64,000 bases of DNA from Phyllobacterium trifolii (GTDB lineage Bacteria; Pseudomonadota; Alphaproteobacteria; Rhizobiales; Rhizobiaceae). The notes beneath the pieces are model-generated. The model worked only from the letters and a program-made list of their open reading frames with translations. It searched no databases and was not told the DNA's origin. Location of the stretch: positions 361,360 to 425,359 of the forward strand of contig NZ_JACHXN010000002.1 in assembly GCF_014192095.1 (NCBI RefSeq). The letters are read 5' to 3'. Below are positions 17,169 through 26,770 of the stretch, one piece after another. Numbering within the stretch: position 1 is the stretch's first letter; each line of letters starts with the position of its first letter. A program made the position numbers and the translations under genes.

Positions 17169-18310
17169 TGGTTTCCTCCGGCAATGGCGGCTGCGGCAGT
17201 TCGATTTTTTGCACGTCCAAGACGATAGAATATCCGTTGCAGCGAGGGCCGGAACATGTGTTCGAGGGCGCCCGCAAAGAGGATGACCAAGCCCTGAATA
17301 ATGACGATCATATCCCGCGATATATTGGGCATATCGAACGCGATTTCCGCGCCGCCCTGATAGAGCATGCCGAAGAGAATCGCCGCGAGAACGATCCCGG
17401 CCGGATGCGACCTGCCCATCAGTGCGACGGCAATACCGACGAAGCCTGCACCGGCGACGAAATCCAGCTGCATGCGATGCTGCGCCCCCATGATCGGATT
17501 CAGCGCCATCATCCCTGCCAGCGCCCCCGAAATCATCATCGTGATGATGATTATCCGCAGCTCACTGATACCGGCATAGCGAGCCGCTTTCGGGCTAAAA
17601 CCCATAGTACGAATTTCATAGCCGAGCTTGGTGCGCCAGATCAGCACCCAGACCAGAAAGGCCGCCACCAGCGCCAGCAGGAAACTGACATTCAAGGGAG
17701 CCGAGCGCATTGAAAGACCAACGAGGTCGAGCAGCCAGCCGAGACCCGGCAATTGTCCGCCTTCGGCAAAGACGCGCGTCTCTGGCGCCTGGCTGCCCGC
17801 AGGCTTTAACACCCCTACCAGCACGTAGACCATGATACTTGCAGCGATGAAATTGAACATGATCGTCGTGATGACGACATGTGAGCCGCGCTTGGCCTGA
17901 AGCCACGCGGGGATAAGCGCCCACAGCGCTCCGACCAGCGCCGAGGCGAGGATCGCCAGAGGGAAAGTCAGCCACCACGGCAGAAAATTGCCGAGCCAGA
18001 GCCCGACCAGCGAAACGCCAAGACCGCCAATATAGGCTTGGCCCTCCCCGCCGATGTTGAACAGTCCGCAATGGAACGCAACGGCCACGCAAAGCCCGGT
18101 GAAGATAAAGTTCGTCGCATAATAAAGCGTGTAGCCAACACCGTCACCCGAACCGAATGCCCCCTTGACCATCAACACAGCCGCATCGATCGGGCTCTCG
18201 CCAACCAGAAGCACCACGAGGCCAGCGACCAGAAATGCAACAATCAGATTGATCAGCGGAAGAAGGCCGTAGTCCGCCCAGGCAGGCAGTTTGGCAAAAG
18301 GCTGGCTCAT
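17165..18310 (-). CDS. Nucleoside-type ABC transporter permease 1
   Basis: Partner permease of 381 residues from the ATG at 18310, which overlaps the preceding gene by 4 bases (ATGA); a longer upstream frame would lie inside that gene. The signature CGLFNIGGEGQAYIGGLG matches YufP/NupP-like permeases. Multiple transmembrane segments are obvious, for example LLPLINLIVAFLVAGLVVLLVG near the N-terminus. It presumably forms a heterodimeric channel with the next gene product. Confidence 0.9.
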   Translation of the reverse strand: MSQPFAKLPAWADYGLLPLINLIVAFLVAGLVVLLVGESPIDAAVLMVKGAFGSGDGVGYTLYYATNFIFTGLCVAVAFHCGLFNIGGEGQAYIGGLGVSLVGLWLGNFLPWWLTFPLAILASALVGALWALIPAWLQAKRGSHVVITTIMFNFIAASIMVYVLVGVLKPAGSQAPETRVFAEGGQLPGLGWLLDLVGLSMRSAPLNVSFLLALVAAFLVWVLIWRTKLGYEIRTMGFSPKAARYAGISELRIIIITMMISGALAGMMALNPIMGAQHRMQLDFVAGAGFVGIAVALMGRSHPAGIVLAAILFGMLYQGGAEIAFDMPNISRDMIVIIQGLVILFAGALEHMFRPSLQRIFYRLGRAKNRTAAAAIAGGNQ

Positions 18311-18858
18311 GGCAGGGTCTCGATAATTTCGTCGGACGTGGTGATGCGGGCATACTCGCCGTCCAGCACGGACAATGCCAGCGCGTGTACGTCCTCGGCC
18401 GCCCACAGCTTGCCGCGGTGATCCTTCCTGTCGATGCTTGCAACGGCATCTTCAGGGATACTCACCTCAAATCCGAGATTGGCTGCCATGCGTACAGTCG
18501 CATCGACAGAGTTTTCCAGAAGTACGCCTGTCACGACAAGGCTGTGAACCTGCAGTTCATCCAGAACATCCATCAGATCCGTGCCGATAAAGGCATTGTT
18601 GGTCCGCTTGTCGACGACGGGTTCACCAACTTGGGGTGCGACTTCCGATTTGAATTCATTGCCCTCTGTGCCGGGCCGGTAGGGCGATTCCGGATCAGTG
18701 GAATCGTGCCGGATATGAATGACCGGCAGGTGCCGCTCGCGCCAGGCGGCAAGCAGTTTGGCAATCATGGCCTCGGTGTCTGGCTGGCCGCGCCTCCCCC
18801 ACTTCGGGTCATCGATGGCATTTTGCACATCGACGACGATAAGCGCCTGCGTCGTCAT
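18307..18858 (-). CDS. Isochorismatase-like hydrolase with Ser at the nucleophile position
   Basis: Isochorismatase/cysteine-hydrolase fold protein of 183 residues. The Asp10 (VVDVQNAI) and Lys84 (VVDKRTNNAF) positions of the family triad are present, but the usual nucleophilic Cys is Ser117 in GVLLENSVDATVRMAANLG. It lies between the ATPase and permease genes of the nucleoside transporter with 4-base overlaps on both sides. A role in nucleobase or amide metabolism is possible but unproven. Isochorismate hydrolysis is unlikely from context. Confidence 0.8.
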   Translation of the reverse strand: MTTQALIVVDVQNAIDDPKWGRRGQPDTEAMIAKLLAAWRERHLPVIHIRHDSTDPESPYRPGTEGNEFKSEVAPQVGEPVVDKRTNNAFIGTDLMDVLDELQVHSLVVTGVLLENSVDATVRMAANLGFEVSIPEDAVASIDRKDHRGKLWAAEDVHALALSVLDGEYARITTSDEIIETLP

Positions 18859-20387
18859 TCCGCGGCCTCCTTGTGTTCGACACCGGCCATCAGCAAGCCA
18901 AGTTCGCCCTCGTCGGCGTCGGAGTCGCGTTCACCGACGATGCGACCGGCAAACATCACCAGGATACGGTCAGAAAGCGAGCGAATCTCATCAAGCTCAA
19001 CCGAAACAAGCAGCACGGCCTTGCCGGCGTCGCGCATCTCGATGATGCGCTTGTGGATGAATTCGATCGCGCCGACATCCACGCCGCGTGTCGGCTGGCC
19101 GATGATCAGAACCCCAGGATCCCGCTCCATTTCCCGTGCAAGCACGATCTTCTGCTGATTACCGCCGGAAAAATTGGCCGTCTTCAACCGCGGATCACTC
19201 GGCCGGATATCGTACTTCTCGATCTTCTTGCGTGCATCCGCTTTTATCGCCTCCAAATCAAGAAATGGCCCATTCAAATAGAGCGGATCGTCATGATAGC
19301 CGAGGATCGAGTTTTCATATTCCTCGAAGGCGAGGACGAGCCCCATATGGTGGCGATCTTCCGGCACATGGGCGAGGCCCCGGTCGCGCAGTTCTCCAGG
19401 ATCGGCAGCGCCGGTTATATCGATGATCTGCCCATCGAGCAGTACACGGCCCGAAACGGCAGCACGGATACCGGCGATCGTTTCGATGAGCTGTGACTGG
19501 CCGTTTCCCGCAACACCTGCAATACCGACAATTTCGCCTGCACGCACTGTAAATGACGCGTCATCAACCATCACCACGCCGCGACTGTCACGCACCGTAA
19601 GGTTTTCGACGGAGAGCTTGACACCGCCTGGCTTTGCCTCACCCTTTTGTACCCTTAGAAGCACGCGGCGGCCGACCATCAGCTCAGCCAATTCTTCGAC
19701 AGTGGTTTCCTCGGTTTTACGCGTTGCAACGACCGCACCCTGCCGCATGACCGAAACATTGTCCGTCACGGCCATGATCTCGCGCAGCTTGTGCGTGATG
19801 AGCACGATCGTCTTGCCCTGACTTTTCAACTGCTCGAGAATACGGAAAAGGTGATCGGCCTCCGGCGGTGTCAAAACACCGGTCGGCTCATCGAGCACCA
19901 GGATTTCAGCCCCACGATAGAGCGCTTTCAGGATTTCCACGCGCTGTTGCAGCCCTACCGGCAGCTCCTCGATCGGCGCATCGGGGTCGACATCGAGTTG
20001 ATATTCCTTTTCAAGCCGCTTCAGTTCGGCTCGAGCCTTGGAGATGCCGTTTTTGAGCAGCGGCGCGCCCTCGACACCAAGCATGACATTTTCAAGCACT
20101 GTGAACTTTTCAACCAGCATGAAATGCTGATGCACCATGCCGATGCCGAGCGCGATGGCAGCATTGGGATCTGCGATCCTGGTCGCTTGTCCATTGATGC
20201 GTATCTCGCCGCTGTCAGCTTGATAAAACCCGTAAAGGATCGACATCAAGGTAGATTTGCCCGCGCCGTTCTCACCGATAATGCCATGGATCGTGCCCTT
20301 TTCGACACGCATATGAATATCGCGATTGGCATGAACGGCACCAAAGCGCTTATCGATTCCAACTAGTTCGATCGCCGGTTCGGCCAT
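18855..20387 (-). CDS. Nucleoside-type ABC transporter ATP-binding protein (two NBDs)
   Basis: Tandem-NBD ATPase of 510 residues, as in RbsA/YufO. The first NBD has Walker A GENGAGKSTLMSILYG and Walker B ILVLDEPTGVL. The second has GVAGNGQSQLIETIAG in place of a standard Walker A, the signature FSGGNQQKIVLAREM, and a degenerate Walker B region VLIIGQPTRGVDVG. This degeneration is usual in the family. It is the first gene of the operon running to deoA. Confidence 0.93.
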   Translation of the reverse strand: MAEPAIELVGIDKRFGAVHANRDIHMRVEKGTIHGIIGENGAGKSTLMSILYGFYQADSGEIRINGQATRIADPNAAIALGIGMVHQHFMLVEKFTVLENVMLGVEGAPLLKNGISKARAELKRLEKEYQLDVDPDAPIEELPVGLQQRVEILKALYRGAEILVLDEPTGVLTPPEADHLFRILEQLKSQGKTIVLITHKLREIMAVTDNVSVMRQGAVVATRKTEETTVEELAELMVGRRVLLRVQKGEAKPGGVKLSVENLTVRDSRGVVMVDDASFTVRAGEIVGIAGVAGNGQSQLIETIAGIRAAVSGRVLLDGQIIDITGAADPGELRDRGLAHVPEDRHHMGLVLAFEEYENSILGYHDDPLYLNGPFLDLEAIKADARKKIEKYDIRPSDPRLKTANFSGGNQQKIVLAREMERDPGVLIIGQPTRGVDVGAIEFIHKRIIEMRDAGKAVLLVSVELDEIRSLSDRILVMFAGRIVGERDSDADEGELGLLMAGVEHKEAAE

Positions 20388-20507
20388 ATCCCCATCCGCT
20401 GTTGTTCAGCTTTTCGTCTTTTCAAGCTTTCGACCCTAACACGGGATTTTTTTCTTTCCAGTCAAGAAACACAAGAATAGACAAGCTATTGAAGATGGAG
20501 ACGAGCA

Positions 20508-20723
20508 ATGACAGCCGACGACGACCGGGAGCGTTTGACCCGCCTCGAAATTCTTGTGACGGAGCATGAGAAAACCGTCGAGGAGCTTTCCGGCCAGATC
20601 GCGGAGCAATGGAAAGTGATCGAAGCCATGCGCCGCAGGCTCGACGCACTGACGGATCGATTTCTGGTTCTGGAGGAGCAGACGGCGCCCGATGTTCCCG
20701 TGACCAAACCGCCGCATTATTGA
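20508..20723 (+). CDS. slyX: SlyX family protein
   Basis: A 71-residue protein, mostly a single coiled coil (RLTRLEILVTEHEKTVEELSGQIAEQWKVIEAMRRRLDAL), ending in the SlyX-typical PPHY. Its cellular role is not established. The stop overlaps the next start by one base (TGATG). Confidence 0.85.
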   Translation: MTADDDRERLTRLEILVTEHEKTVEELSGQIAEQWKVIEAMRRRLDALTDRFLVLEEQTAPDVPVTKPPHY

Positions 20724-21178
20724 TGATCAAAATAGAGCCTCTGGAGAACCACCCTGAGCTAGTGCCGTTGTGTGCATGTTGGAATTTCGAGGAATGGGGC
20801 CAAGCAGTTGGTCGAACATTGCAAGAGACCATCGACGGGTTCGAACCCTTTCTAAACCCGGCAGGCCAGCAAAAAGCCTTCATAGGTTTTGACAACGACT
20901 TGCCAGCAGGCTTGGTGCTTCTGATTGACAACGACCTTGAAAGCCATCCGCACTTGAAGCCATGGCTTGCCAGCCTCTTTGTAGTGCCTGAAATGCGTGG
21001 GAAGGGCATCGGAACCGCGTTGATCCACGCTGTGGAAAATGCCGCGCGCGATCAAAGGCATGCGGCGCTTTATCTTTATACGGGCAAGGCCAACTACTAT
21101 CGAAATCTCGACTGGCAAGACCATGAAGAGCTCAGCGGCGACTACAATGGTTTGATGATCCTCATTCGCAAACTTTGA
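20723..21178 (+). CDS. GNAT-family N-acetyltransferase
   Basis: A 151-residue acetyltransferase. The acetyl-CoA binding loop is VVPEMRGKGIGTALIHAVENAA, preceded by PWLASLFV (strand 4) and followed by LYLYTGKANYYRNLDWQDHEE, which fits the Acetyltransf_1 fold. The start at 20723, coupled to slyX, was chosen; a longer frame starts inside slyX. The substrate is unknown. Confidence 0.85.
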   Translation: MIKIEPLENHPELVPLCACWNFEEWGQAVGRTLQETIDGFEPFLNPAGQQKAFIGFDNDLPAGLVLLIDNDLESHPHLKPWLASLFVVPEMRGKGIGTALIHAVENAARDQRHAALYLYTGKANYYRNLDWQDHEELSGDYNGLMILIRKL

Positions 21179-21820
21179 CTACGGCTTGGCCTTCAGCGCT
21201 TCAACCATGAGCTTGATGCCTAGCGCTCCCATCACCATACCAGCGCCGCGATCGATCCACTGTTTCAGCCGGATATAGGCAGACTGCGCGCGAGAACCTG
21301 AAAAGGCAAAGGCAACGACCGCGTACCAGCCGGCTTCGACGCAAAACAGCATCGGTGGCAGCGCTAGCAACAGCCATAGCGGCGGCGAAGGCGGCATGAG
21401 AGCGGCAAAGATGCTGGCATAGACGATCGACGTCTTGGGATTGCTAAGCTGTGTGATCAGCCCGAGGAAAAACGCGCGGGAAACGGATATGGCCTTCGCG
21501 GTTTCGCCAGCGCCTGACGTCGTCAGTGGTTCGGACGCTCCGCGCCAGATGCGGATCCCGATGTAGATCAGATAGGCTCCGCCAAGCAGCTTGAGAATAA
21601 GGTAGAGCCACTCGAACTGCATCAACAACGCCGTGAGGCCGAGGACGGCGAGCGCCGCAAATATGGCGCCGCCCAGACCCATGCCCAAAGCCGAAGCGAG
21701 ACCATGCGTTCGCGACGATGCGATGGCAACGCGTGAGACAAGGACGAAGCTTGGGCCGGGGCTCATTGCGCCAATAATAATCGTGGCGAGGATGCTGAGA
21801 AGAACGGCAAATGCTGTCAT
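21179..21820 (-). CDS. LysE/RhtB-family amino acid exporter
   Basis: Inner-membrane exporter of 213 residues with about six transmembrane segments. The family motif GAMSPGPSFVLVSRVAIASSRTHG is near the N-terminus, and LGLITQLSNPKTSIVYASIFAALMPP is the second repeat-like segment. The ATG at 21820 is preceded by AAAGGAGAATGCCCC, a strong Shine-Dalgarno. It is convergent with the GNAT gene. The substrate is not inferable. Confidence 0.9.
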   Translation of the reverse strand: MTAFAVLLSILATIIIGAMSPGPSFVLVSRVAIASSRTHGLASALGMGLGGAIFAALAVLGLTALLMQFEWLYLILKLLGGAYLIYIGIRIWRGASEPLTTSGAGETAKAISVSRAFFLGLITQLSNPKTSIVYASIFAALMPPSPPLWLLLALPPMLFCVEAGWYAVVAFAFSGSRAQSAYIRLKQWIDRGAGMVMGALGIKLMVEALKAKP

Positions 21821-21896
21821 GGGGCATTCTCCTTTCATGCAATCTTCGAGCGAAAACCGCCGATCCTATGACCGGCGGTTTCATGGCTAGTATCAC

Positions 21897-22892
21897 TTAT
21901 TTGTACGGGCAGGCATTGTCCGAGAAATAGCTGTGAACCTTGATCTTGCCGGAAATGATATCCGCCTTGGCAGCTTCGACAGCCTTCTTGACATCGTCGG
22001 TCATCAGTTTGGCGTTGTTCTCGTCGACCGCATAGTCAACGCCGCCTTCCTTGACGCCGAGAACATTGACGCCGGGGGTAAACTTGCCATCCGCGGCATC
22101 CTTGAAGGCATTGTAGGTCGCGACGTCGACCCGCTTGAGCATCGAGGTCAAAACCTTGCCCGGATGCAAGCCGTTCTGATTGGAATCAACGCCGATTGCC
22201 AATTTGTCAGCGTCGGCAGCCGTCTGCAGAACTCCGATGCCCGTGCCGCCGGCAGCCGCGAAGATGACGTCGGAACCCTGGTCGATCTGTGACTTGGCAA
22301 TTTCGCCGCCCTTGGCCGGATCGTTCCATGCCGCCGGCGTATCGCCGGTCATGTTCTGGATAACCTTGGCGTCGGGGTTGGTGGCCTTGACGCCGCCAAC
22401 ATAGCCGCAACCGAAATTGCGGATGAGCGGAACGTCCATACCGCCGATGAAGCTGACGGTTCCGGTTTTCGACGATTTTGCCGCAATCACACCAACAAGA
22501 TAGGAACCCTCATTGTCGTTGAAGACAACGGAACGCACGTTCGGCTTGTCGACTTCCGCATCGATAATGACAAACTTGGTATCCGGAAATTCCGCAGCAA
22601 CCTTTTCGATCGCAGCAGCGGCGGAGAAACCCGCGATAACGATAGGGGAATTGCCATCCGATGCGAATTTGCGCAAAGCCTGTTCGCGCTGCGCCTCGTT
22701 CTGGATTTCGAACTCGCGATATTTGACGCCGGAGTCGGCCGTATATTTTTCGGCGCCATTGAACGCGGCTTCGTTGAAGGATTTGTCGAATTTTCCGCCA
22801 AGATCGTAAATGACGGCCGGCTTGTCATCCGCAGCAAAGGCCGAGACGGACATTGCTGTGGCAGCCAGGAGACCAAGAACAACACGCTTCAT
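21897..22892 (-). CDS. BMP-family ABC transporter substrate-binding protein
   Basis: Periplasmic binding protein of the BMP/PnrA-like type, 331 residues. A signal peptide of about 20 residues (MKRVVLGLLAATAMSVSAFA) lacks a lipobox. Mature features include PAVIYDLGGKFDKSFNEAAFNG and VRSVVFNDNEGSYLVGVIAA, typical of nucleoside-binding BMP proteins. No transporter genes flank it, so it probably serves the nucleoside ABC system encoded 1.5-6 kb away on the same strand. Confidence 0.9.
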   Translation of the reverse strand: MKRVVLGLLAATAMSVSAFAADDKPAVIYDLGGKFDKSFNEAAFNGAEKYTADSGVKYREFEIQNEAQREQALRKFASDGNSPIVIAGFSAAAAIEKVAAEFPDTKFVIIDAEVDKPNVRSVVFNDNEGSYLVGVIAAKSSKTGTVSFIGGMDVPLIRNFGCGYVGGVKATNPDAKVIQNMTGDTPAAWNDPAKGGEIAKSQIDQGSDVIFAAAGGTGIGVLQTAADADKLAIGVDSNQNGLHPGKVLTSMLKRVDVATYNAFKDAADGKFTPGVNVLGVKEGGVDYAVDENNAKLMTDDVKKAVEAAKADIISGKIKVHSYFSDNACPYK

Positions 22893-22997
22893 TTGATACC
22901 AACCCTCTGGATTTTGTTGAGCAGATTCAACTTCTGTCGAACCTTAAAATCGTTGCGGATGGTCACTCCCCAACCGCCCCGGAAGCAATCTTGCATG

Positions 22998-23034
22998 CCA
23001 AGAAGCAAAATTCACGCGGAATTTTGCCTCTTGG
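22998..23034. other. Strong hairpin upstream of the BMP gene
   Basis: CCAAGAAGCAAAATTC and GAATTTTGCCTCTTGG form a 16-base stem with one mismatch around an ACGCG loop. It lies in the intergenic space upstream of the substrate-binding protein gene, with no T-run next to it. It could be a repressor operator, attenuator or processing site. Confidence 0.55.
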
Positions 23035-23127
23035 TCAAAGATCCTCCAAAAATACAGTCAAGTCAGTCTGTTAGATCGTTCTCGCATCTAGCGGGGACGG
23101 GAAATACCGGCTACAGGCACCGGATAC

Positions 23128-23451
23128 TCAACGGGCGGCGAAACGACCGGCCCTGTTCTCGCGCTTATAACCCATCGCATAGAACAGAAATGCGAGCAGC
23201 GCGAAAATAACGAAGGTTGGTGCCTCAAGAATCCAAAGCATCAAAGGGTCCCATAATATTGGGTATATGTGGGTTTTGATGCTTGTTTCGGCGAGGGCGA
23301 GCGAGGAGGGGGAAATAGACTGCCAGCTTTCCTGCAGCGATGTCATGGTCAATTGCGATGCCCCGACGGAACGTGCTGCATCGAGAACAGCGGCAATGAT
23401 AGCAAGGCTCAAAGCGATGTAGGCGAGAAGCCTGAACATAAATCGGATCAC
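23128..23451 (-). CDS. Small two-segment membrane protein, unknown function
   Basis: About 107 residues from the GTG at 23451, which follows TTGGAGACCATT (Shine-Dalgarno GGAG). There is an N-terminal hydrophobic segment (LLAYIALSLAIIAAVLDAA), a central segment rich in Ser, Trp and Gln, and a second hydrophobic segment (PTFVIFALLAFLFYAMGY) before a basic tail. I do not recognise a characterised family. It lies immediately upstream of the BMP gene but 235 bases away. Confidence 0.65.
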   Translation of the reverse strand: MIRFMFRLLAYIALSLAIIAAVLDAARSVGASQLTMTSLQESWQSISPSSLALAETSIKTHIYPILWDPLMLWILEAPTFVIFALLAFLFYAMGYKRENRAGRFAAR

Positions 23452-23529
23452 AATGGTCTCCAAAATAAGGCAATACGAGCCGGGTCGCTGCACTGGTGGA
23501 ATAACATGGTAGCGCCGGATCGAGGCCAC

Positions 23530-23824
23530 ATGAATTCACTTTTACCGGCATTTTGACGGTATGCGATGAATTATTCGAGAAAATTCCCAGCAATTTCAGC
23601 GGGAAACCCGGCAAATCCACACAAAGCATGATTATGTTGAAATAGGTGTTGATCAAGTGCCTGTTCTGACTATAGTGCGCGCCGCACGGGGTCGCTGTCG
23701 GCTAACCATCGACGGGTGTCGCGTGTCTATCCAGATCTGAGTGACCGATGGTTGACGGTGCTCTTGAAGCCGGTTTTTCCGGCTGCAATAAACAACCCGA
23801 CCGGCCAGAGGCCGGCCGTATTGC
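23530..23824. other. Intergenic region before tRNA-Ser
   Basis: No gene is visible. It includes a possible tRNA promoter, with TTGATC near 23650 and CTATAGT near 23670, and two GC-rich hairpins (AGCCGG-TTTTT-CCGGCT at 23768-23784 and GGCC/GGCC near 23801-23815) just before the tRNA. Confidence 0.4.
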
Positions 23825-23915
23825 GGAGAGGTGGCCGAGTGGTTGAAGGCGCACGCCTGGAAAGTGTGTTTACGTCAAAAGCGTAACGCGGGTTCGAATC
23901 CCGCTCTCTCCGCCA
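23825..23915 (+). tRNA. tRNA-Ser (anticodon GGA)
   Basis: A 91-base tRNA including the encoded CCA. The acceptor arm GGAGAGG pairs with TCTCTCC (one G-U), position 8 is T, and the D arm is GGCCGAGTGG. The anticodon loop CTGGAAA sits on stem CACGC/GTGTG, followed by a long class II variable arm and T arm GCGGGTTCGAATCCCGC. It reads UCC and UCU. A tyrosine recombinase gene lies about 0.7 kb downstream, which is typical of tRNA used as an attachment site. Confidence 0.95.
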
Positions 23916-24163
23916 TATACACCAACTAAAGTATTGTTTCTATTGTCTTATTTTATCGATACGGGTTTTCAGCCCATCACGTAGCCCATCTTGATTCATC
24001 TGCCGCGATGGAGATTCTGATCACGCTGTGAAAAACTCCCACTTGCAAGATAAGACTATATAAGGCAATTTAATTCGTATGGCGATGTATTGAGATCGCT
24101 ACAACATGCGCATGACGTGCTCCAAAAGTGTACTCGCCGCTCTACGGTGGGTCGGAGTTCCTC

Positions 24164-24598
24164 ATGCTGCCAGGTACCCAGCTCTCCTTTCTCGATGCCG
24201 CTGAAACGCAAGCCGTTCAATCAGACACGCAGATTTGCGACGAAGCGGCCTTCTCGACGCAACAGAAATCGGCACACTCTTCAATTCGCACACCAGCAAA
24301 CCCTCTTGGCAACGAAAGCGCCTCAGGTGAATTAGCCCCTCCAAAATTTTCAAAGGCGCCAATCGATAGCCGGCCGGTGGCAAAATCTCTTAAGGGATAT
24401 GATGCGCCACCTTCGCCAGAAGAGTGGTATCTTTCCGTTCGCCAGGTAGCAAAACGCTATTCAGTAAGTGTCCCAACAGTATGGCGCTGGGTTCAGGTAA
24501 AAAGCGACTTTCCAAGTCCTGTTTCATTGCATCGAGGCACTACGCGTTGGCGCATGAGCGATCTCCTAGCGTATGAACTTCGGTCTCTGGGCGCTTGA
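24164..24598 (+). CDS. AlpA/excisionase-like helix-turn-helix protein
   Basis: A 144-residue protein with a long low-complexity N-terminal part and a C-terminal MerR/AlpA-type HTH: LSVRQVAKRYSVSVPTVWRW followed by VSLHRGTTRWRMSDLLAYE. AlpA-type proteins promote excision or regulate integrases of small islands. The ATG at 24164 follows GGAGTTCCTC. The integrase ATG lies 2 bases after its stop, so the two are an operon. Confidence 0.7.
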   Translation: MLPGTQLSFLDAAETQAVQSDTQICDEAAFSTQQKSAHSSIRTPANPLGNESASGELAPPKFSKAPIDSRPVAKSLKGYDAPPSPEEWYLSVRQVAKRYSVSVPTVWRWVQVKSDFPSPVSLHRGTTRWRMSDLLAYELRSLGA

Positions 24599-24599
24599 T

Positions 24600-26210
24600 A
24601 TGGACGCCACCACGACCAACACTCGAAACCTTCGTCGGCGAAATGCACGCGCCGCCCGGAAGCACTGGATCTACAAATCGGAAGACGTATTGCGATTATA
24701 TGAGATTGCGCCGAACACATTGACGGGATGGATAAACTACGGCCTCCCCTATACGCGCAGCACTTGCAATCTTTTCCTTGGTCGGGACCTGAATGCGTTC
24801 CAGGAATGGTTTCGGAAAAAGAACCGGCGGCCGCTTGCGACGGGCGACGCTTATTGCGTTCATTGTAAAAACGTTCATTCCGCCTACGATAATGAATGGC
24901 GGATAAAGCAAAACACATCTGACTATCAACAGTTGCTCGTTGAATGCCCCCAAACCGGGAAAGATGCCTATAAGATCGTGTCGAAGGCCGAGATTGATGC
25001 GATTGATGGGGCCGTCAACCGCAAAACCAGAGACGAGAAAGGACACTGTGATGTCGTTGGACTCGGCTCTAAAACTGCGATTTTTCCATCCGATGGCGCG
25101 ACACACTTAAACGCCGCCAATTTGGCTTTGCGTTACGACTATCAAATCCACCTCAAACAAGCGGCCGGGTTTGCCGAAACCACCATCCTCGCAGCCCTCC
25201 GCCACATCGCCAAATTTGAGGGATTTGCTGATTATGCGGACTACAAATCCACGCACCGCGACGCTGTTATTCGGTTCAAGGAATTTCTCGAAGCGACGAA
25301 TAGCGTGAGTGATGGACAATTGTCTGCATCTACCATTGTCCACGCATTGCTTGATTTGAAATCGTTTTTTGCATGGCTAAGTCAAAGACCGGGCCAGAAA
25401 TCAATCTCGCCAGACATTGCAGCCTTGTTCACACCTTCGAAAACACTGATGTCGCTTGCAACAATATGCGATGAGAGGTTCGTTCCCTCACTTCCTCAAG
25501 TGCGCAAGATGATCCACGCCATGCCGAGTACGTCGTTTATTGAAGTGCGAGATCGCGCCATCATGGCATTCCTGCTTCTTAGCGGGGTTCGTATTAGCTC
25601 GCTGCTGTCGTTACAGATCCAACATATCGACATTGAAAGCCGCATGGTTTTTCAGGATGCGAGGGTGGTCAAAACCAAGAATAGAAAGACGATGCGCACC
25701 GCTTGGTTTCCGGTGGGCGAGGATATCGAAACCGTGTTTGTCAACTGGATTCAATATTACAGGGAGCAAGGGGCGACTGATACCAGTCCTTTATTTCCCA
25801 GGGCGCTCGATCCTATCAGGCTGACCTACAGCAACACGCACTTGGAACCATTGACGGATCAAGGCAAAGTGCGCGCCATTATAAAGGGCGCGAGTGCGCA
25901 TATCGGCATCCCATATTTCAACCCTCACAATATTCGCAAAACGCTTGCCCTTTACGGTGATACGGTAGCCCGCACGCAAAAGCAGAAGAAGGCGTGGAGC
26001 CAAAATCTGGGTCACCGGCACATCGCCACAACAGAAAACTACTACGGCAAGCTTGATCTAACGGAACAGATCGAAACAATGAATGATATCCGCGCTACGA
26101 ACGCCCGCACGGAAACAATGGAGCTGCTGCAAATTGTTCAAAGTCTTGCGGCCGACCAAGTTAATGTTTTGACGATGATGGCAAAAGCGCTGGCCGAAAA
26201 ACAACACTGA
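24600..26210 (+). CDS. Tyrosine recombinase (integrase)
   Basis: A 536-residue site-specific recombinase. The catalytic set is visible: first Arg in LLSGVRISSLLSL, Lys region in VVKTKNRKT, HNIRKT (His-x-x-Arg), the LGHRHIATTENYYGK block with His and the nucleophilic Tyr. An SAM-like core-binding domain lies near residues 180-260. The N-terminal about 150 residues, with YCVHC and a later ECP, are unusual and may form a zinc-binding or element-specific DNA-binding domain. The ATG at 24600 is preferred over one at 24573. It is the probable integrase of an element in the tRNA-Ser gene. Confidence 0.85.
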   Translation: MDATTTNTRNLRRRNARAARKHWIYKSEDVLRLYEIAPNTLTGWINYGLPYTRSTCNLFLGRDLNAFQEWFRKKNRRPLATGDAYCVHCKNVHSAYDNEWRIKQNTSDYQQLLVECPQTGKDAYKIVSKAEIDAIDGAVNRKTRDEKGHCDVVGLGSKTAIFPSDGATHLNAANLALRYDYQIHLKQAAGFAETTILAALRHIAKFEGFADYADYKSTHRDAVIRFKEFLEATNSVSDGQLSASTIVHALLDLKSFFAWLSQRPGQKSISPDIAALFTPSKTLMSLATICDERFVPSLPQVRKMIHAMPSTSFIEVRDRAIMAFLLLSGVRISSLLSLQIQHIDIESRMVFQDARVVKTKNRKTMRTAWFPVGEDIETVFVNWIQYYREQGATDTSPLFPRALDPIRLTYSNTHLEPLTDQGKVRAIIKGASAHIGIPYFNPHNIRKTLALYGDTVARTQKQKKAWSQNLGHRHIATTENYYGKLDLTEQIETMNDIRATNARTETMELLQIVQSLAADQVNVLTMMAKALAEKQH

Positions 26211-26218
26211 AAGTATGT

Positions 26219-26766
<548 letters not shown>

Positions 26767-26770
26767 TAGA

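Noticed and set aside
23916..24163. Possible attachment site copy or small RNA after the tRNA
   Set aside because: I found no repeat of the tRNA 3' end and no clear structure by eye, so only the recombinase itself is reported.
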